A stretch of DNA of 64,000 nucleotides from Candidatus Terasakiella magnetica (GTDB lineage Bacteria; Pseudomonadota; Alphaproteobacteria; Rhodospirillales; Terasakiellaceae). The stretch's first letter is position 1. The number at the start of each line of letters is the position of its first letter. Positions 1 through 8,047 of the stretch are shown here, piece after piece. The stretch lies in NCBI RefSeq assembly GCF_900093605.1, contig NZ_FLYE01000023.1:1-64000 (forward strand). Direction: 5' to 3'. A program made the position numbers and the translations under genes. A model generated the notes under the pieces. It had not been told where the DNA came from. It saw only the letters and a list, made by a program, of their open reading frames with translations, and did no database searches.

Positions 1-1
1 G

Positions 2-355
2 GTGTCTACAATACTAGGGGCTTGCCATTTAGCCATCCCAAATGAGTTATCTAGGGAAGGTCAAATAGCTGTATCTCGTCAAATCGCGAAGCACATTTCT
101 GATCAAATTGGGGTGGCTTGCGACATCAATATTCATGATGAAAATGACGAAACAGAAACAGCCAATATTCATTGTCATTTGATGATGATTACACGAGTTG
201 TTGAAGATGATGGACTTGGTGCCAAAACTCGCTTTCTAGATAATAAAAACACATCTAAAGAATACGTTTCTAATTGGCGAAATGAATGGAAACAAATGGT
301 GAATAGTCAGTTTGCTTATGAAGGCATTGACGACTCAATTTGTATGGATTCCTAA
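2..355 (+). CDS. MobA/MobL-family relaxase, catalytic domain (5' end outside window, stops early)
   Basis: This would nick plasmid or integrative-element DNA at oriT to start conjugal mobilization. The visible part starts before the window (the GTG at base 2 is not a convincing start). The segment HLAIPNELSREGQIAV followed by NIHCHLMMITR is the typical MobA/MobL core; the HxH of NIHCH is the histidine pair that binds the catalytic metal. The frame ends at a TAA (353-355), but the same frame continues without another stop into the LPD7 protein that follows. Full relaxases of this family usually have both parts in one chain and a conserved D-x-R-S-x-x-x-Q-G-I motif; here it reads M-D-S-stop-Q-K-Q-G-I. 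I infer a nonsense mutation in a once longer gene. Family assignment is firm, functionality doubtful. Confidence 0.75.
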   Translation: MSTILGACHLAIPNELSREGQIAVSRQIAKHISDQIGVACDINIHDENDETETANIHCHLMMITRVVEDDGLGAKTRFLDNKNTSKEYVSNWRNEWKQMVNSQFAYEGIDDSICMDS

Positions 356-382
356 CAAAAACAAGGTATTAGTAAGCTACCT

Positions 383-1156
383 TTGAATAATATAGATGTT
401 GAAACTTACTACACAAAAAAGGAAGAAATTCTTGCATTGCATGACGCAACAGCAAGTAGGAATGCTAAAGCCGAGGCATTCGAAAACCATCTCATAAACG
501 AGATAAATTTAACTAATAAACAAATCGAGGAGCTAAAGAAAAATATGGCTAGAACAGATAATGAAAACAAACAAAAGAAATATGATGAAGACAAAGTACC
601 CGCCCAAACTGGATACGTTTCTAAATCTAAAAAACCACAAACAAATAAGAAGAAGTCTTCAAAATATAGTGATGAAGAAAAGCAAAATTGGAAAGCTAAT
701 CTAGTATCTGATTATTTCGATACTGACATGCAACATCATGCTTCACATATCAAGCAATTCAGAGCAGATAAACCAGTAGCTAGATTACAGCTACAGGACA
801 ATTCTTGGTTAAAAGATCATACAGACAAGGATAAAATTGCACTGCATGGAAATGTATCTGATCAATCAATGAATATGCTTGCTGATATGATCCAAGCTAA
901 AGGTTGGGAGCCAGTGACCCTTGAAGGTACAGACGAATTTAAAGCAAGGGCATGGTTAGAATTAGGGCAGCGGGATATTCAAGTAGATGACAGCTACAAG
1001 CCATCTAAAGAGATGGTTAAGGCATTAGAAGCCGTTGGAGCTATCAAGGAGTCCAAAGCGGAGGGAAACGACCCGAAGCCGGAACCCCCTTTGCCTTCCA
1101 ATGACAATGATAAGGATAAAGAAGTCGAAATTCCTGCACCAGCGATGGGAATGTAA
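383..1156 (+). CDS. LPD7-domain C-terminal part of the split relaxase
   Basis: The 257-residue product is highly charged. Residues 1-60 look like a coiled coil, followed by a lysine-rich linker (about 65-110), then a region around 145-215 (IALHGNVSDQSMNMLADMI, KGWEPVTLEGTDEFKARAW) matching the large polyvalent protein-associated domain LPD7 found at the C-terminus of many plasmid relaxases. The tail is acidic and proline-rich. The TTG at 383 is the first possible start but has no good ribosome binding site. The frame is open back through TAA 353-355 into the relaxase core, so this is best read as the distal half of one disrupted gene. It could still be translated separately. Role in DNA transfer is inferred from the domain and neighbour only. 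Confidence 0.6.
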   Translation: MNNIDVETYYTKKEEILALHDATASRNAKAEAFENHLINEINLTNKQIEELKKNMARTDNENKQKKYDEDKVPAQTGYVSKSKKPQTNKKKSSKYSDEEKQNWKANLVSDYFDTDMQHHASHIKQFRADKPVARLQLQDNSWLKDHTDKDKIALHGNVSDQSMNMLADMIQAKGWEPVTLEGTDEFKARAWLELGQRDIQVDDSYKPSKEMVKALEAVGAIKESKAEGNDPKPEPPLPSNDNDKDKEVEIPAPAMGM

Positions 1157-1159
1157 GCT

Positions 1160-1690
1160 ATGCCCAATATCTTAAAATCTAAAACTTACAACGGAAAATC
1201 CGCCTGTATCATTAAAGACAAAGTGCCTTTGAGGATTCAATTAGATTGTTTACGTGTGATCAAAGATAAAGAGATATCAGAAGGAAGACGCAATCGCATT
1301 GCGTCTTTCAATTCTGACTTAATCGAATTCTTTGAACACAAAGTTGAAGCACAAAAGTCATTTGAAAATGCTCTAGATCATGCGTCAGAAGAAAACCCTA
1401 TTGATTTATCTGATGAACCTTGGATTGACTTTGAACGTGTATCACGTTGGGGAATTGATGATAAAATCCCGCAATGGATAGCAGAGATTAGATTGATAAA
1501 AACAATCTATACCGCTTCTGATAGGGGTATTCTTCACGAACCAATCCTAACCTCTGAAAATGATCAAAATGAGTCCTCAGAGCCATCTGTAGGGCTTCAT
1601 CAAGCTGATGGTTTTGGCGATATAGAACTATCTGATTTTGATGAAGATGATTTTGATTTTGGGGGTAGTAATGATGACAGCATTCATTAA
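1160..1690 (+). CDS. Hypothetical protein with acidic C-terminus
   Basis: I do not recognise this 176-residue protein. It has no signal peptide or membrane segment. The N-terminal half is mixed alpha/beta and basic; the last 25 residues are very rich in Asp, Glu, Phe and Gly. It begins four bases after the stop of the LPD7 gene and its 3' end overlaps the next gene by about 20 bases, so the genes on this strand are probably co-transcribed as part of a mobilization or phage-like module. Confidence 0.55.
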   Translation: MPNILKSKTYNGKSACIIKDKVPLRIQLDCLRVIKDKEISEGRRNRIASFNSDLIEFFEHKVEAQKSFENALDHASEENPIDLSDEPWIDFERVSRWGIDDKIPQWIAEIRLIKTIYTASDRGILHEPILTSENDQNESSEPSVGLHQADGFGDIELSDFDEDDFDFGGSNDDSIH

Positions 1691-2162
1691 TTCAATAAAT
1701 ATCTATCACCAAGGGGAATGGATTGAGCAATCTATATATGCACATTCATTTAAAAATGTTGAATGGCAACCTTCAAATTCTGCCTATTTTCCATTTGCAG
1801 AAATGTTAAGAAATCAGATTGAAACTTTAATAGATACTATCAATCCTTCTGCGGTTGTTAGGTTTGGTCCCCGCCTAAAATTTCAGGGTCAAATAATGGG
1901 CGGTGGTTGCATCAATAGAGGGCAAATTTGTGTCTCTCTTTGCAGTTCATTTCATCCACTAGAAACACTAAGACACGAGCTATTTCATAGTGTCTTTGAT
2001 TTGCTTACAGATGAAGAAAAAAGCATCTTAAATGACGATGAAGAAACCTTAGCTAAAGCCTTCGAGTCGAGGGAATCCGTAGCTTACAGCGATAATTTAG
2101 AATTCTTTTTGATGGTAGAAAGTGGTGATATTTTTAAAAGAGATAGAGACTTCTTATCATAA
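1671..2162 (+). CDS. Small HExxH (putative zinc-binding) protein
   Basis: A soluble protein of about 163 residues. The segment LETLRHELFHSVFDLL contains HELFH, an HExxH motif typical of zincin metallopeptidases, with an acidic helix (LLTDEEKSIL) after it. No signal peptide is visible, so a cytoplasmic role is expected. I chose ATG 1671 (or 1674) because GGGGG lies at 1661-1665, the right distance upstream; an earlier ATG at 1638 has none. The gene overlaps the end of the preceding one in another frame. The stop codon TAA (2160-2162) is also the first base of a long inverted repeat. Substrate unknown; the motif could also be structural. Confidence 0.55.
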   Translation: MMTAFINSINIYHQGEWIEQSIYAHSFKNVEWQPSNSAYFPFAEMLRNQIETLIDTINPSAVVRFGPRLKFQGQIMGGGCINRGQICVSLCSSFHPLETLRHELFHSVFDLLTDEEKSILNDDEETLAKAFESRESVAYSDNLEFFLMVESGDIFKRDRDFLS

Positions 2163-2327
2163 TCTTCTTCGACACATTGCCCGTCATTTACCGTGTCTAC
2201 CCCTTTCGCTACAAAAATAAATATATCCTCCGCACCACTTCGATAAATCGAACCGTGAGGAATATTGATTTTCTTCACTGCAAGGTCTTTATCAACACTA
2301 TGACGGGCAACGCGACGAAGAAGATTA
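2160..2327. repeat. 168-bp element with 27-nt terminal inverted repeats
   Basis: Bases 2160-2186 and 2301-2327 are inverted copies of each other: TAATCTTCTTCG, five variable bases, TTGCCCGTCA. Of 27 positions about 24 pair. Between them is a smaller perfect hairpin TTCGAT-AA-ATCGAA flanked by CCTC/GAGG. No convincing gene lies inside. The size and ends fit either a MITE-like element or a structured RNA with a long closing stem; a strong terminator follows 20 bases later. No clear target duplication flanks it. Confidence 0.55.
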
Positions 2328-2346
2328 AAAACTGACAGCCCATATA

Positions 2347-2372
2347 ATGCCCCTAGACGGGGCATTTTTTCT
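2347..2372 (+). terminator. Rho-independent terminator
   Basis: ATGCCCC-TAGAC-GGGGCAT (2347-2365) is a perfect 7-bp stem with a 5-base loop, followed by a T run. It would end transcription of the mobilization genes, or of an RNA made from the inverted-repeat element just upstream. Confidence 0.75.
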
Positions 2373-2434
2373 TTCTTCGGGGCTTAGCTCAAAAGAAGTC
2401 CTTTTGATAGAGAGCTATTTACTAAAATGACCTA

Positions 2435-2959
2435 TTAGCAATTCACGCCGTTGAGGTTTGTTTGTTGTCTGCGGGCTAGGCCTTCGGGTTCTTCGTATTT
2501 CCCGTGGACTCCTACAAAGGACCCTTTGGGGTGATATTTTCCATCATTGCCAAGGAAAGAACCTTCAATATGGTACCTACCATCTGTACCTAGAAATGAT
2601 CCAGCATAATGGTACTTTCCATCATTTCCTAAAAAACAACCCTTAGGGTGATATTTTCCATCATTCCCTAGGAAGGAACCTTCGGGATGATATTTACCAT
2701 CATTGCCAAGAAGAGAACCCTTTGATTGATATTGTCCGTTATTACCTAAGAATGACCCTTTGGGATGGTATTTACCGTCATTACCTAGAACTGACCCTTG
2801 CTTATGGTATTTGCCATCGTTTCCTAAGAAAGAACCTTTAGGGTGATATTTTCCATCATTACCTAAGAAAGAACCTTTAGGGTGATATTTTCCATCATTA
2901 CCTAAGAAGGAACCCTGAGAATGATATTTACCGTCATTACCTAAAAACTTACCAGCCAT
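2435..2959 (-). CDS. Tandem 13-residue repeat protein (FLGNDGKYHPKGS units)
   Basis: The 174-residue protein is built almost entirely of 11 consecutive 13-residue units with consensus FLGNDGKYHPKGS, plus a degenerate twelfth (FVGVHGKYEEPEG) and a short unrelated tail ending in NGVNC. The DNA repeats have a 39-bp period. There is no signal peptide or membrane segment. N-D-G turns alternating with hydrophobic F-L and Y-H positions suggest a beta-repeat fold (solenoid or beta-flower type); this is an inference. AGAGGA about eight bases before ATG 2959 is a good ribosome binding site, and reading frame is preserved through all repeats, so it is a real gene. Function unknown. Confidence 0.7.
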   Translation of the reverse strand: MAGKFLGNDGKYHSQGSFLGNDGKYHPKGSFLGNDGKYHPKGSFLGNDGKYHKQGSVLGNDGKYHPKGSFLGNNGQYQSKGSLLGNDGKYHPEGSFLGNDGKYHPKGCFLGNDGKYHYAGSFLGTDGRYHIEGSFLGNDGKYHPKGSFVGVHGKYEEPEGLARRQQTNLNGVNC

Positions 2960-3097
2960 TTTAGTCCTCTATTTTACACATACTGATGATAGTATTCGTG
3001 TTTCATAATGTTGATTTATCTCATGTTTCGCATTTGTAAAGGTCAAAGCCATAATTTTTTTAAGGGTAAAGTCAGTCAAGTAAAATTGAAAAGAGAA

Positions 3098-3722
3098 TCA
3101 ATAGTTTTTGTCTTGGTAAGTAAATGTTTTCATATGCTTTGAATAAGCAATCCCCAAAATAGTAAGCATGTAACTATCAGGTGTGTTATCAGGTTTCATT
3201 AAATTATTTCTCAAGAAAAATGATCTCCATTGAATGTAGTCAAAATTAATAAATTGGGCTGGGTATATGCTTCTAGCCTCATTGTAGAAACGTAATAGAT
3301 TTTGATCATTAATCCGACTGCCATTAGTGAATGAAAACATGATAGCTCTATGTTGACTGCCATATATATCTCTGTAAATTCTTTCAATATTTAGTAGGAA
3401 AGTATATTCCTGAACCGCATATTTAAGAGTCTCAATGTCGCTTTCATTCTTTAGTTTTTCGTTGGTATTTAATTCAGCTTCTACTTCATCATGTAAGATT
3501 TGACTTTTATAACCATTCTCAGCGTTCTGATTATTTTTAGGTTCAAAATCCAGTTCGATATTCCCTTGAGATGATTGAGGGTTTAAATCAACTGTTGTTT
3601 TGCCATGAGAGATTTTAGATATACTTTTTTACCAGCTCTCCAAATGGTTCTTTAAACCTCCAAAACCCAACAAGAACAACTAATGGCCATAAAGACACAT
3701 CTAATATTTTTACCCAATCCAT
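3098..3722 (-). pseudogene. Frameshifted membrane-anchored protein gene
   Basis: From ATG 3722 (GGGG eight bases upstream) the frame encodes a membrane helix (ILDVSLWPLVVLVGFWRF) and the start of a soluble region (KEPFGELVKK), then stops at 3615-3617. Starting at a run of six A (3625-3630, complement) another frame continues without a start codon as SISKISHGKTTVDLNPQS and runs open to the stop at 3098, ending TFTYQDKNY. Adding one A to the run joins the halves into a protein of about 207 residues with the usual layout of one N-terminal helix and a cytoplasmic domain. An isolated 80-residue reading frame from ATG 3340 is only its last part. Either a real inactivating deletion or a sequencing error in the homopolymer. 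Function not recognised. Confidence 0.6.
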
Positions 3723-3938
3723 AACCATATCCCCAAAACTAAATAATTAATGGTGAATACAATATAAAATTGAGCTTATTTCTACCAGATAAATGTAATA
3801 TTGAAATGTGGAAAAGCTGCCTGACAAAACATGCAGAAGGTAATTAGATATTATTTCAATTACCTGACAAAATACCTGACACAAAAAAATCCCCATTTAA
3901 AATAAATGGAGACTGGCTTGCAACCTCTTGAATTTTAA

Positions 3939-3991
3939 GAGGAAAATGGTGCCCGATCCCGGACTTGAACCAGGGACACGCGGATTTTCAA
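3939..3991 (-). repeat. Left attachment site: 53-bp direct repeat with tRNA-Phe 3' half
   Basis: Read on the minus strand this is the 3' half of a tRNA-Phe from the GAA anticodon: TTGAAAATCCGCG, T arm CCTGG-TTCAAGT-CCGGG, acceptor strand ATCGGGC, discriminator A, CCA. The 5' half is absent. The same 53 bases recur exactly at 33399-33451 in the same orientation. Integration of tyrosine-recombinase elements into tRNA 3' ends leaves such duplicates, so this is read as one end of an integrative element. Confidence 0.8.
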
Positions 3992-4026
3992 GGCGATGCT
4001 CTTTGTTTATTTTCAATGACTTAAAT

Positions 4027-4085
4027 TGTCTAACTTTTGATTTAAGCTCATAGTTGTTCATTATGGGTTCTCAAAAATGTCTAAC
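4027..4085. promoter_or_regulatory. Pair of TGTCTAAC sites inside the left end
   Basis: TGTCTAACTTTT occurs at 4027-4038 and TGTCTAACTTTTTT at 4078-4091; GGTTCTCAA precedes the second. The same 8-mer pair and the same GGTTCTCAA are found just inside the right attachment repeat (33293-33340). Position and pairing suggest arm-type integrase or excisionase binding sites. The remaining bases between 3741 and 4329 show no gene. Confidence 0.45.
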
Positions 4086-4329
4086 TTTTTTCAGGATGAT
4101 AAATTAAGACAAATGTATTTCTTGTCCAAAAAAAAATCCCATGAGATAGGTAGCTACTCAATGAAATGGACATTATATTGTAAATTATTTTTATGCTAAA
4201 ATATGTGATGAATTGACCCTGTAAAGGGTTGTTTATAGCAAAAGCATATACGCAAACACAATTTATTTGAAATGACGCATGAATATCTTTAAATGTATTA
4301 ACTCTATATATTTAATCTAAAGGTGATTC

Positions 4330-4788
4330 TTGAAATTTCTACTGATCCTGAGTTTTGCTATATTGCTGAGCGCATGTGCAGCTCCGCAATTTAATGCGTC
4401 TCCACTTAAGTATTCTGGTTCCCAGATTGTCGTTATAAAAGACAATGATACACGTGAGGGTTTTTTACAGTCTATGAAAAGTTGGTTGGCCCAAAATAAG
4501 TATGATTTTGCAGTCTCAGAAGATGGAAGCAAACATGATCATAAAAAAGTTACTTTAGAATATGAGGGGCATTGGGGTTGGGATTTAGCTTTATACCTAA
4601 AGGATGCTGAGATTAAAGCATACAGTGATGGTCAAAGAATTGGCGAAGCATCATACAAAGTTCCTTATACGGCCAACCCAAATAAATTTAGCGTCGCAAG
4701 TGAACGTATTGCTAGTATGATGGACCTCCTCTTCGGGAAGAAGAGTGTTCAGGAAGCAAATTCAGAAATTAGAAGTTCAAAAAAATAG
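4330..4788 (+). CDS. Putative lipoprotein
   Basis: A 152-residue precursor with a short hydrophobic signal and lipobox LLSAC, so a lipid-anchored envelope protein after cleavage before Cys16. The mature part has a repeated beta pattern (IVVIKDND, KVTLEYEGHWGWDLALYL, IGEASYKVPY). Start is TTG 4330, seven bases after AAAGGTGA. It faces the next lipoprotein gene across a shared terminator. No function recognised. Confidence 0.6.
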   Translation: MKFLLILSFAILLSACAAPQFNASPLKYSGSQIVVIKDNDTREGFLQSMKSWLAQNKYDFAVSEDGSKHDHKKVTLEYEGHWGWDLALYLKDAEIKAYSDGQRIGEASYKVPYTANPNKFSVASERIASMMDLLFGKKSVQEANSEIRSSKK

Positions 4789-4797
4789 TCTATCTTT

Positions 4798-4832
4798 AGA
4801 CAAAGGGGCTAATCATTACTGCTCCTTTGTCT
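4798..4832. terminator. Bidirectional terminator between convergent lipoprotein genes
   Basis: AGACAAAGG-GGC at 4798-4810 pairs with GCTCCTTTGTCT at 4821-4832 around a 10-base loop. It lies between genes ending at 4788 (+) and 4847 (-). Confidence 0.65.
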
Positions 4833-4846
4833 AGTTCTCTTAATGT

Positions 4847-5485
4847 TCAAGCGTTAGCTAGGGCAGCTTTGATTTCTGGGTCATCTAAAATGACCTGAAG
4901 TCGTTTTGTATATATTTCAGTAAACATATCGAAGACATTATATGTGGAGCTTAATGGAATTTCTTTATCCCATTTTGCAAAAGTTTTTCGAACTTTGATG
5001 CGCCCTTCAATATCAACAATCGCAACTTCGAAGTCATATTGATAATCTGCACTTAACCAAAATGCATATCTGGATTTTTTCATTATTACGATTATTCCAG
5101 ATGATCCTTTGTCTGTAAGTGTTTGAATTGAGGCCTCGAGACTTTCCCCTTTGGGCAATTCAACAATTGTCACATTACTTCCTGCCTTGGACAATGACGT
5201 TTGGATCATAGTCGATAGATAATATGCAAAAGGGCGCCCTTCAGTTGGTCCATTTCTTTTTAATGACGCAGGGATACCGAAAGCACCATGCATAATTCCC
5301 TCAAACCAAGGTTCTTTATCGCCATTTAATATGAAATCACGATGATCAGTTACAGCAACAGACAGATCAGCAGTTAATGGGTTACTAAATTTTGGATAAC
5401 GTGCTTCTTCTGGTAATTTCTGGGCGCAGGCTCCTAAATAAGCGATACATAGAATAAGGGAAAAATAACGGAAAAACTGTTTCAA
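4847..5485 (-). CDS. Putative lipoprotein, 212 aa
   Basis: The N-terminus has a signal peptide ending in lipobox YLGAC (Cys20). The mature domain contains PFAYYLSTMIQTSLSKAG and SSGIIVIMKKSRYAFWLSAD, an alternation of helices and strands like envelope lipoproteins that have an N-terminal partner-binding domain, but I cannot assign a family. Start is TTG 5485 with AGGAG six bases upstream. It is a single-gene unit convergent with the 4330 gene. Confidence 0.6.
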   Translation of the reverse strand: MKQFFRYFSLILCIAYLGACAQKLPEEARYPKFSNPLTADLSVAVTDHRDFILNGDKEPWFEGIMHGAFGIPASLKRNGPTEGRPFAYYLSTMIQTSLSKAGSNVTIVELPKGESLEASIQTLTDKGSSGIIVIMKKSRYAFWLSADYQYDFEVAIVDIEGRIKVRKTFAKWDKEIPLSSTYNVFDMFTEIYTKRLQVILDDPEIKAALANA

Positions 5486-5683
5486 TTTAAACTCCTATGA
5501 GAAAGGCTATCTGCTCCTGAAGACTATGCCCTTTATCAATCGGATAAAGCAATATCAATAGTTGTAAAAAAGTAATAATTCATAATTTAAAGTGACTTGT
5601 CAGGAAAGCTCTATAAAATACCCTGACCTTCAAATGCCAGTTGGTTCATTTAAACCTGTTAAGTTCAGAAAAAGGAAAAGTTG

Positions 5684-6709
5684 ATGACGCGTGGATGTCC
5701 AGTTCTATCAACAACAATAATTGTTATATCTATGTTGATTACAACGATTTCTTTAGCGGCAGAGCCTTTGCCTTCATATAAAGTAGACCTTAAAGAAACA
5801 TCTGTATCGGGGCTATCTTCCGGTGCCTATATGGCTGATCAGTTTCATGTCGCTTTTTCAAGCACGATTAAGGGGGCTGGCATTATCGCAGGTGGCCCTT
5901 ATAATTGTGCTGATGCTTCACTTATGACGGCTTTGGGTCGGTGCATGAAACCATCGTTCTTTTCAGGTTCTCCTGATGGCAAAGAATTGGCGGCCAAAGC
6001 AAATAAAATTGCTGCAAATAAGATGATTGATGATCTGTCAAACCTAAAAGGTAACAAGGTCTATATCTTCAGTGGCACCAAGGATGAAACAGTAGATCAA
6101 AAAGTTGGTGATCAAGTTAAAGAATTCTACCAAGCTGCTGGTCTGGAAAAAGATGACATTCGATATGTAAACGATATTGCAGCAGGTCATGCAATGATCA
6201 CTCAAAATTATGGCAATGGTTGTTCAACCGCATCAAAGTCTCCATACATCAGCAAATGTGATCGTGATGAGGCAGGGAATTTACTCAAACATATTTATGA
6301 TGGCGCTTTAAATACCCCATCTGAAAAACCGGGAGGCAAGGTGATTGGTTTTGCCCAAGGAGAATTCCTAGCAAACCCGACGAGCCATTCTCTTGCTGAT
6401 GAAGGCTATGCCTTCATCCCAGAAGCTTGTGAAAAAGGAGAGATGTGTAAAGTCCATATTGTTTTTCACGGTTGCCAACAAAATGTAGCAACTATTGGCA
6501 AGGAATATATCGAAAATGCTGGATATAACCGCTGGGCTGATTCAAATAAAATAATTGTTCTCTATCCTCAAACCTCTTCAAATTTATCCGGTAATCCAAA
6601 AGGCTGCTGGGATTGGTGGGGCTATGACAGTGATCATTATTACACCAAGAAAGGCAATCAAATGGCAGCCGTCAAAGCCATGTTAAGCCGTCTGTCAGGA
6701 TCAGAGTAG
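5684..6709 (+). CDS. Secreted PHB-depolymerase-like esterase
   Basis: An alpha/beta hydrolase of the poly(3-hydroxybutyrate) depolymerase type, expected to cleave ester bonds of polyhydroxyalkanoate or a related substrate outside the cytoplasm. A signal peptide of about 25 residues ends SLAAEP. The nucleophile box SVSGLSSGAYMADQFHVAFS (GxSxG, second Ser) is characteristic; KVYIFSGTKDETV carries the likely acid Asp; HGCQQ and GCWDWWGY are typical further along. ATG 5684 is chosen over TTG 5681 because AAAGGAAAAG precedes it. It is convergent with the pigment operon and probably separate from it. Precise substrate unknown. Confidence 0.75.
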   Translation: MTRGCPVLSTTIIVISMLITTISLAAEPLPSYKVDLKETSVSGLSSGAYMADQFHVAFSSTIKGAGIIAGGPYNCADASLMTALGRCMKPSFFSGSPDGKELAAKANKIAANKMIDDLSNLKGNKVYIFSGTKDETVDQKVGDQVKEFYQAAGLEKDDIRYVNDIAAGHAMITQNYGNGCSTASKSPYISKCDRDEAGNLLKHIYDGALNTPSEKPGGKVIGFAQGEFLANPTSHSLADEGYAFIPEACEKGEMCKVHIVFHGCQQNVATIGKEYIENAGYNRWADSNKIIVLYPQTSSNLSGNPKGCWDWWGYDSDHYYTKKGNQMAAVKAMLSRLSGSE

Positions 6710-6715
6710 AAAATG

Positions 6716-8047
6716 TTATAAAAGCTTGTCCCAAAGGGGACCGGTCAAACCTGCTTTATGCATATCATCTATGGAGTTCAGGCTGTCAGAGACGGGGAAT
6801 ATTTTTGTTGGCTCAGGTGACCAAGCTTCTTTGATTTTGCCCTCCATGAGCGAGCGTTCAATCTTTGGAGAGAAATAGAATACAGGTTCTAACAGGTCAT
6901 CTTTATTTTGGATGATACCTTCGTTAATTGCCCGTTTCTGGATAGGTGCGTTTGGTAAAATTCGAATGCCGCTAAAACCAAAAATAGCAGCGCCTTCCAA
7001 TTTCTTTAGATTGCCTAAACCTTCTTGGAGGGTGTCTGGTGTTTCTTCAGGTCCGCCAAAAATGATAAAATGTGCTGAAGGCACATCAAAGTCTCGAACC
7101 AGTTGATGCGTTTGATATACATCTTCCATCTGGAAGGCTTTATGCATCCCTCTTAAGGTGGCATCACTGCTGGCGTCGGTGCCGAATTCCATGGCATGAA
7201 GGCCGGAACGTTTCATAATGCTCATGGCATCGATGTTTAAATGTGACGGGCGAAAATAAGCGCACCAAGGTGTTTTGTTTTCTCTTCGGATGAGTTCTTC
7301 ACAAATCTCCAAATAACGTTCCTTATGATCGTTAAAAACGGAGTCTGTAAAAAATAGGTATTTGCAGCCATAGTCTTTTTTTAATCGTTCGACTTCATCG
7401 ACAACTTCTTTTGGATCGCGATAGCGAAATTTATTTCCTTCAAGAGTTGGATAAGAACAATAATCACATTTAAAGGGGCAGCCCCGCTTTGTTTGAACAT
7501 TAAGCATGCCACCACGCTTGCGATAATACCCTGTAATGCGTTCATCATATGAAACAGGTAACCACTTATCTGTTAAAGCTGCTGTGCCTTGAAGGATTGT
7601 CCCTTTTGCAGGTGCGCACCCTTGTTCAATCTGATTAACTAGATTACAGACCGTCTGTTCACCTTCACCAGTTATGCCGTAATCAGCATCAAGCTTTTCC
7701 ATGATCAATTTTGGGAATAGTGTGAAAGCCCCGCCGCCAAGAATGATTGGGACAGCAGAGAATTGTTTTATTTCATTTATGGTTTTAATCGCTGCTTTTA
7801 TGAAAAATTGAGGGTCAGCACTATCGACAGTATCTATATTCCGAATAGATATGCCGATTACGTCAGTTTTGTGTTTTTCAAAGACAGGAGGGAGGCCTTC
7901 AATGCCATCTTCAACAAGAACATCATATTGTTTTACATGGTGTCCATCTTGTTTCAGAGCTCCTGCAATATGAGCCATTCCAAGAGGGTGGACCACATAA
8001 GGCGTTTTTACTGTATTTATGGAGATTAAAAGACAGTTTAGAGCCAT
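6716..8047 (-). CDS. B12-binding-type radical SAM enzyme
   Basis: The N-terminal 130 residues form a cobalamin-binding-like Rossmann domain (HPLGMAHIAGALKQDGHHV, VIGISIRN, PIILGGGAFTLFPK). The radical SAM core starts at about 185 with RGCPFKCDYCSYP, giving the CxxxCxxC [4Fe-4S] ligands, and includes YLFFTDSVFNDH and MEFGTDASSD. Enzymes of this type do radical methylations, ring closures or C-C bond formation. Families of this layout occur in lipid (for example ladderane-type) gene clusters. ATG 8047 directly abuts the stop of the ketosynthase gene, so it is the last gene of the aryl polyene operon and may modify the polyene or a bound fatty acid. Core APE clusters do not need such an enzyme. 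Substrate unknown. Confidence 0.8.
   Translation of the reverse strand: MALNCLLISINTVKTPYVVHPLGMAHIAGALKQDGHHVKQYDVLVEDGIEGLPPVFEKHKTDVIGISIRNIDTVDSADPQFFIKAAIKTINEIKQFSAVPIILGGGAFTLFPKLIMEKLDADYGITGEGEQTVCNLVNQIEQGCAPAKGTILQGTAALTDKWLPVSYDERITGYYRKRGGMLNVQTKRGCPFKCDYCSYPTLEGNKFRYRDPKEVVDEVERLKKDYGCKYLFFTDSVFNDHKERYLEICEELIRRENKTPWCAYFRPSHLNIDAMSIMKRSGLHAMEFGTDASSDATLRGMHKAFQMEDVYQTHQLVRDFDVPSAHFIIFGGPEETPDTLQEGLGNLKKLEGAAIFGFSGIRILPNAPIQKRAINEGIIQNKDDLLEPVFYFSPKIERSLMEGKIKEAWSPEPTKIFPVSDSLNSIDDMHKAGLTGPLWDKLL

Noticed and set aside
2084-2365. 93-residue minus-strand reading frame over the inverted-repeat element
   Set aside because: It runs through both repeat arms and the terminator, overlaps the HExxH gene and has no ribosome site; the DNA structure explains the region better.
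2435-2959. 39-bp repeats taken as a CRISPR or iteron array
   Set aside because: No unique spacers; the repeats are contiguous, in frame, and translate to a regular protein.
3615-3640. A AAA AAG heptamer as a programmed -1 frameshift site
   Set aside because: The heptamer is present in the right register, but the downstream frame that fits the protein is reached by +1 (or a missing A), not by -1.
3939-3991. Functional tRNA-Phe gene
   Set aside because: The acceptor 5' strand, D arm and half of the anticodon stem are missing in both copies.
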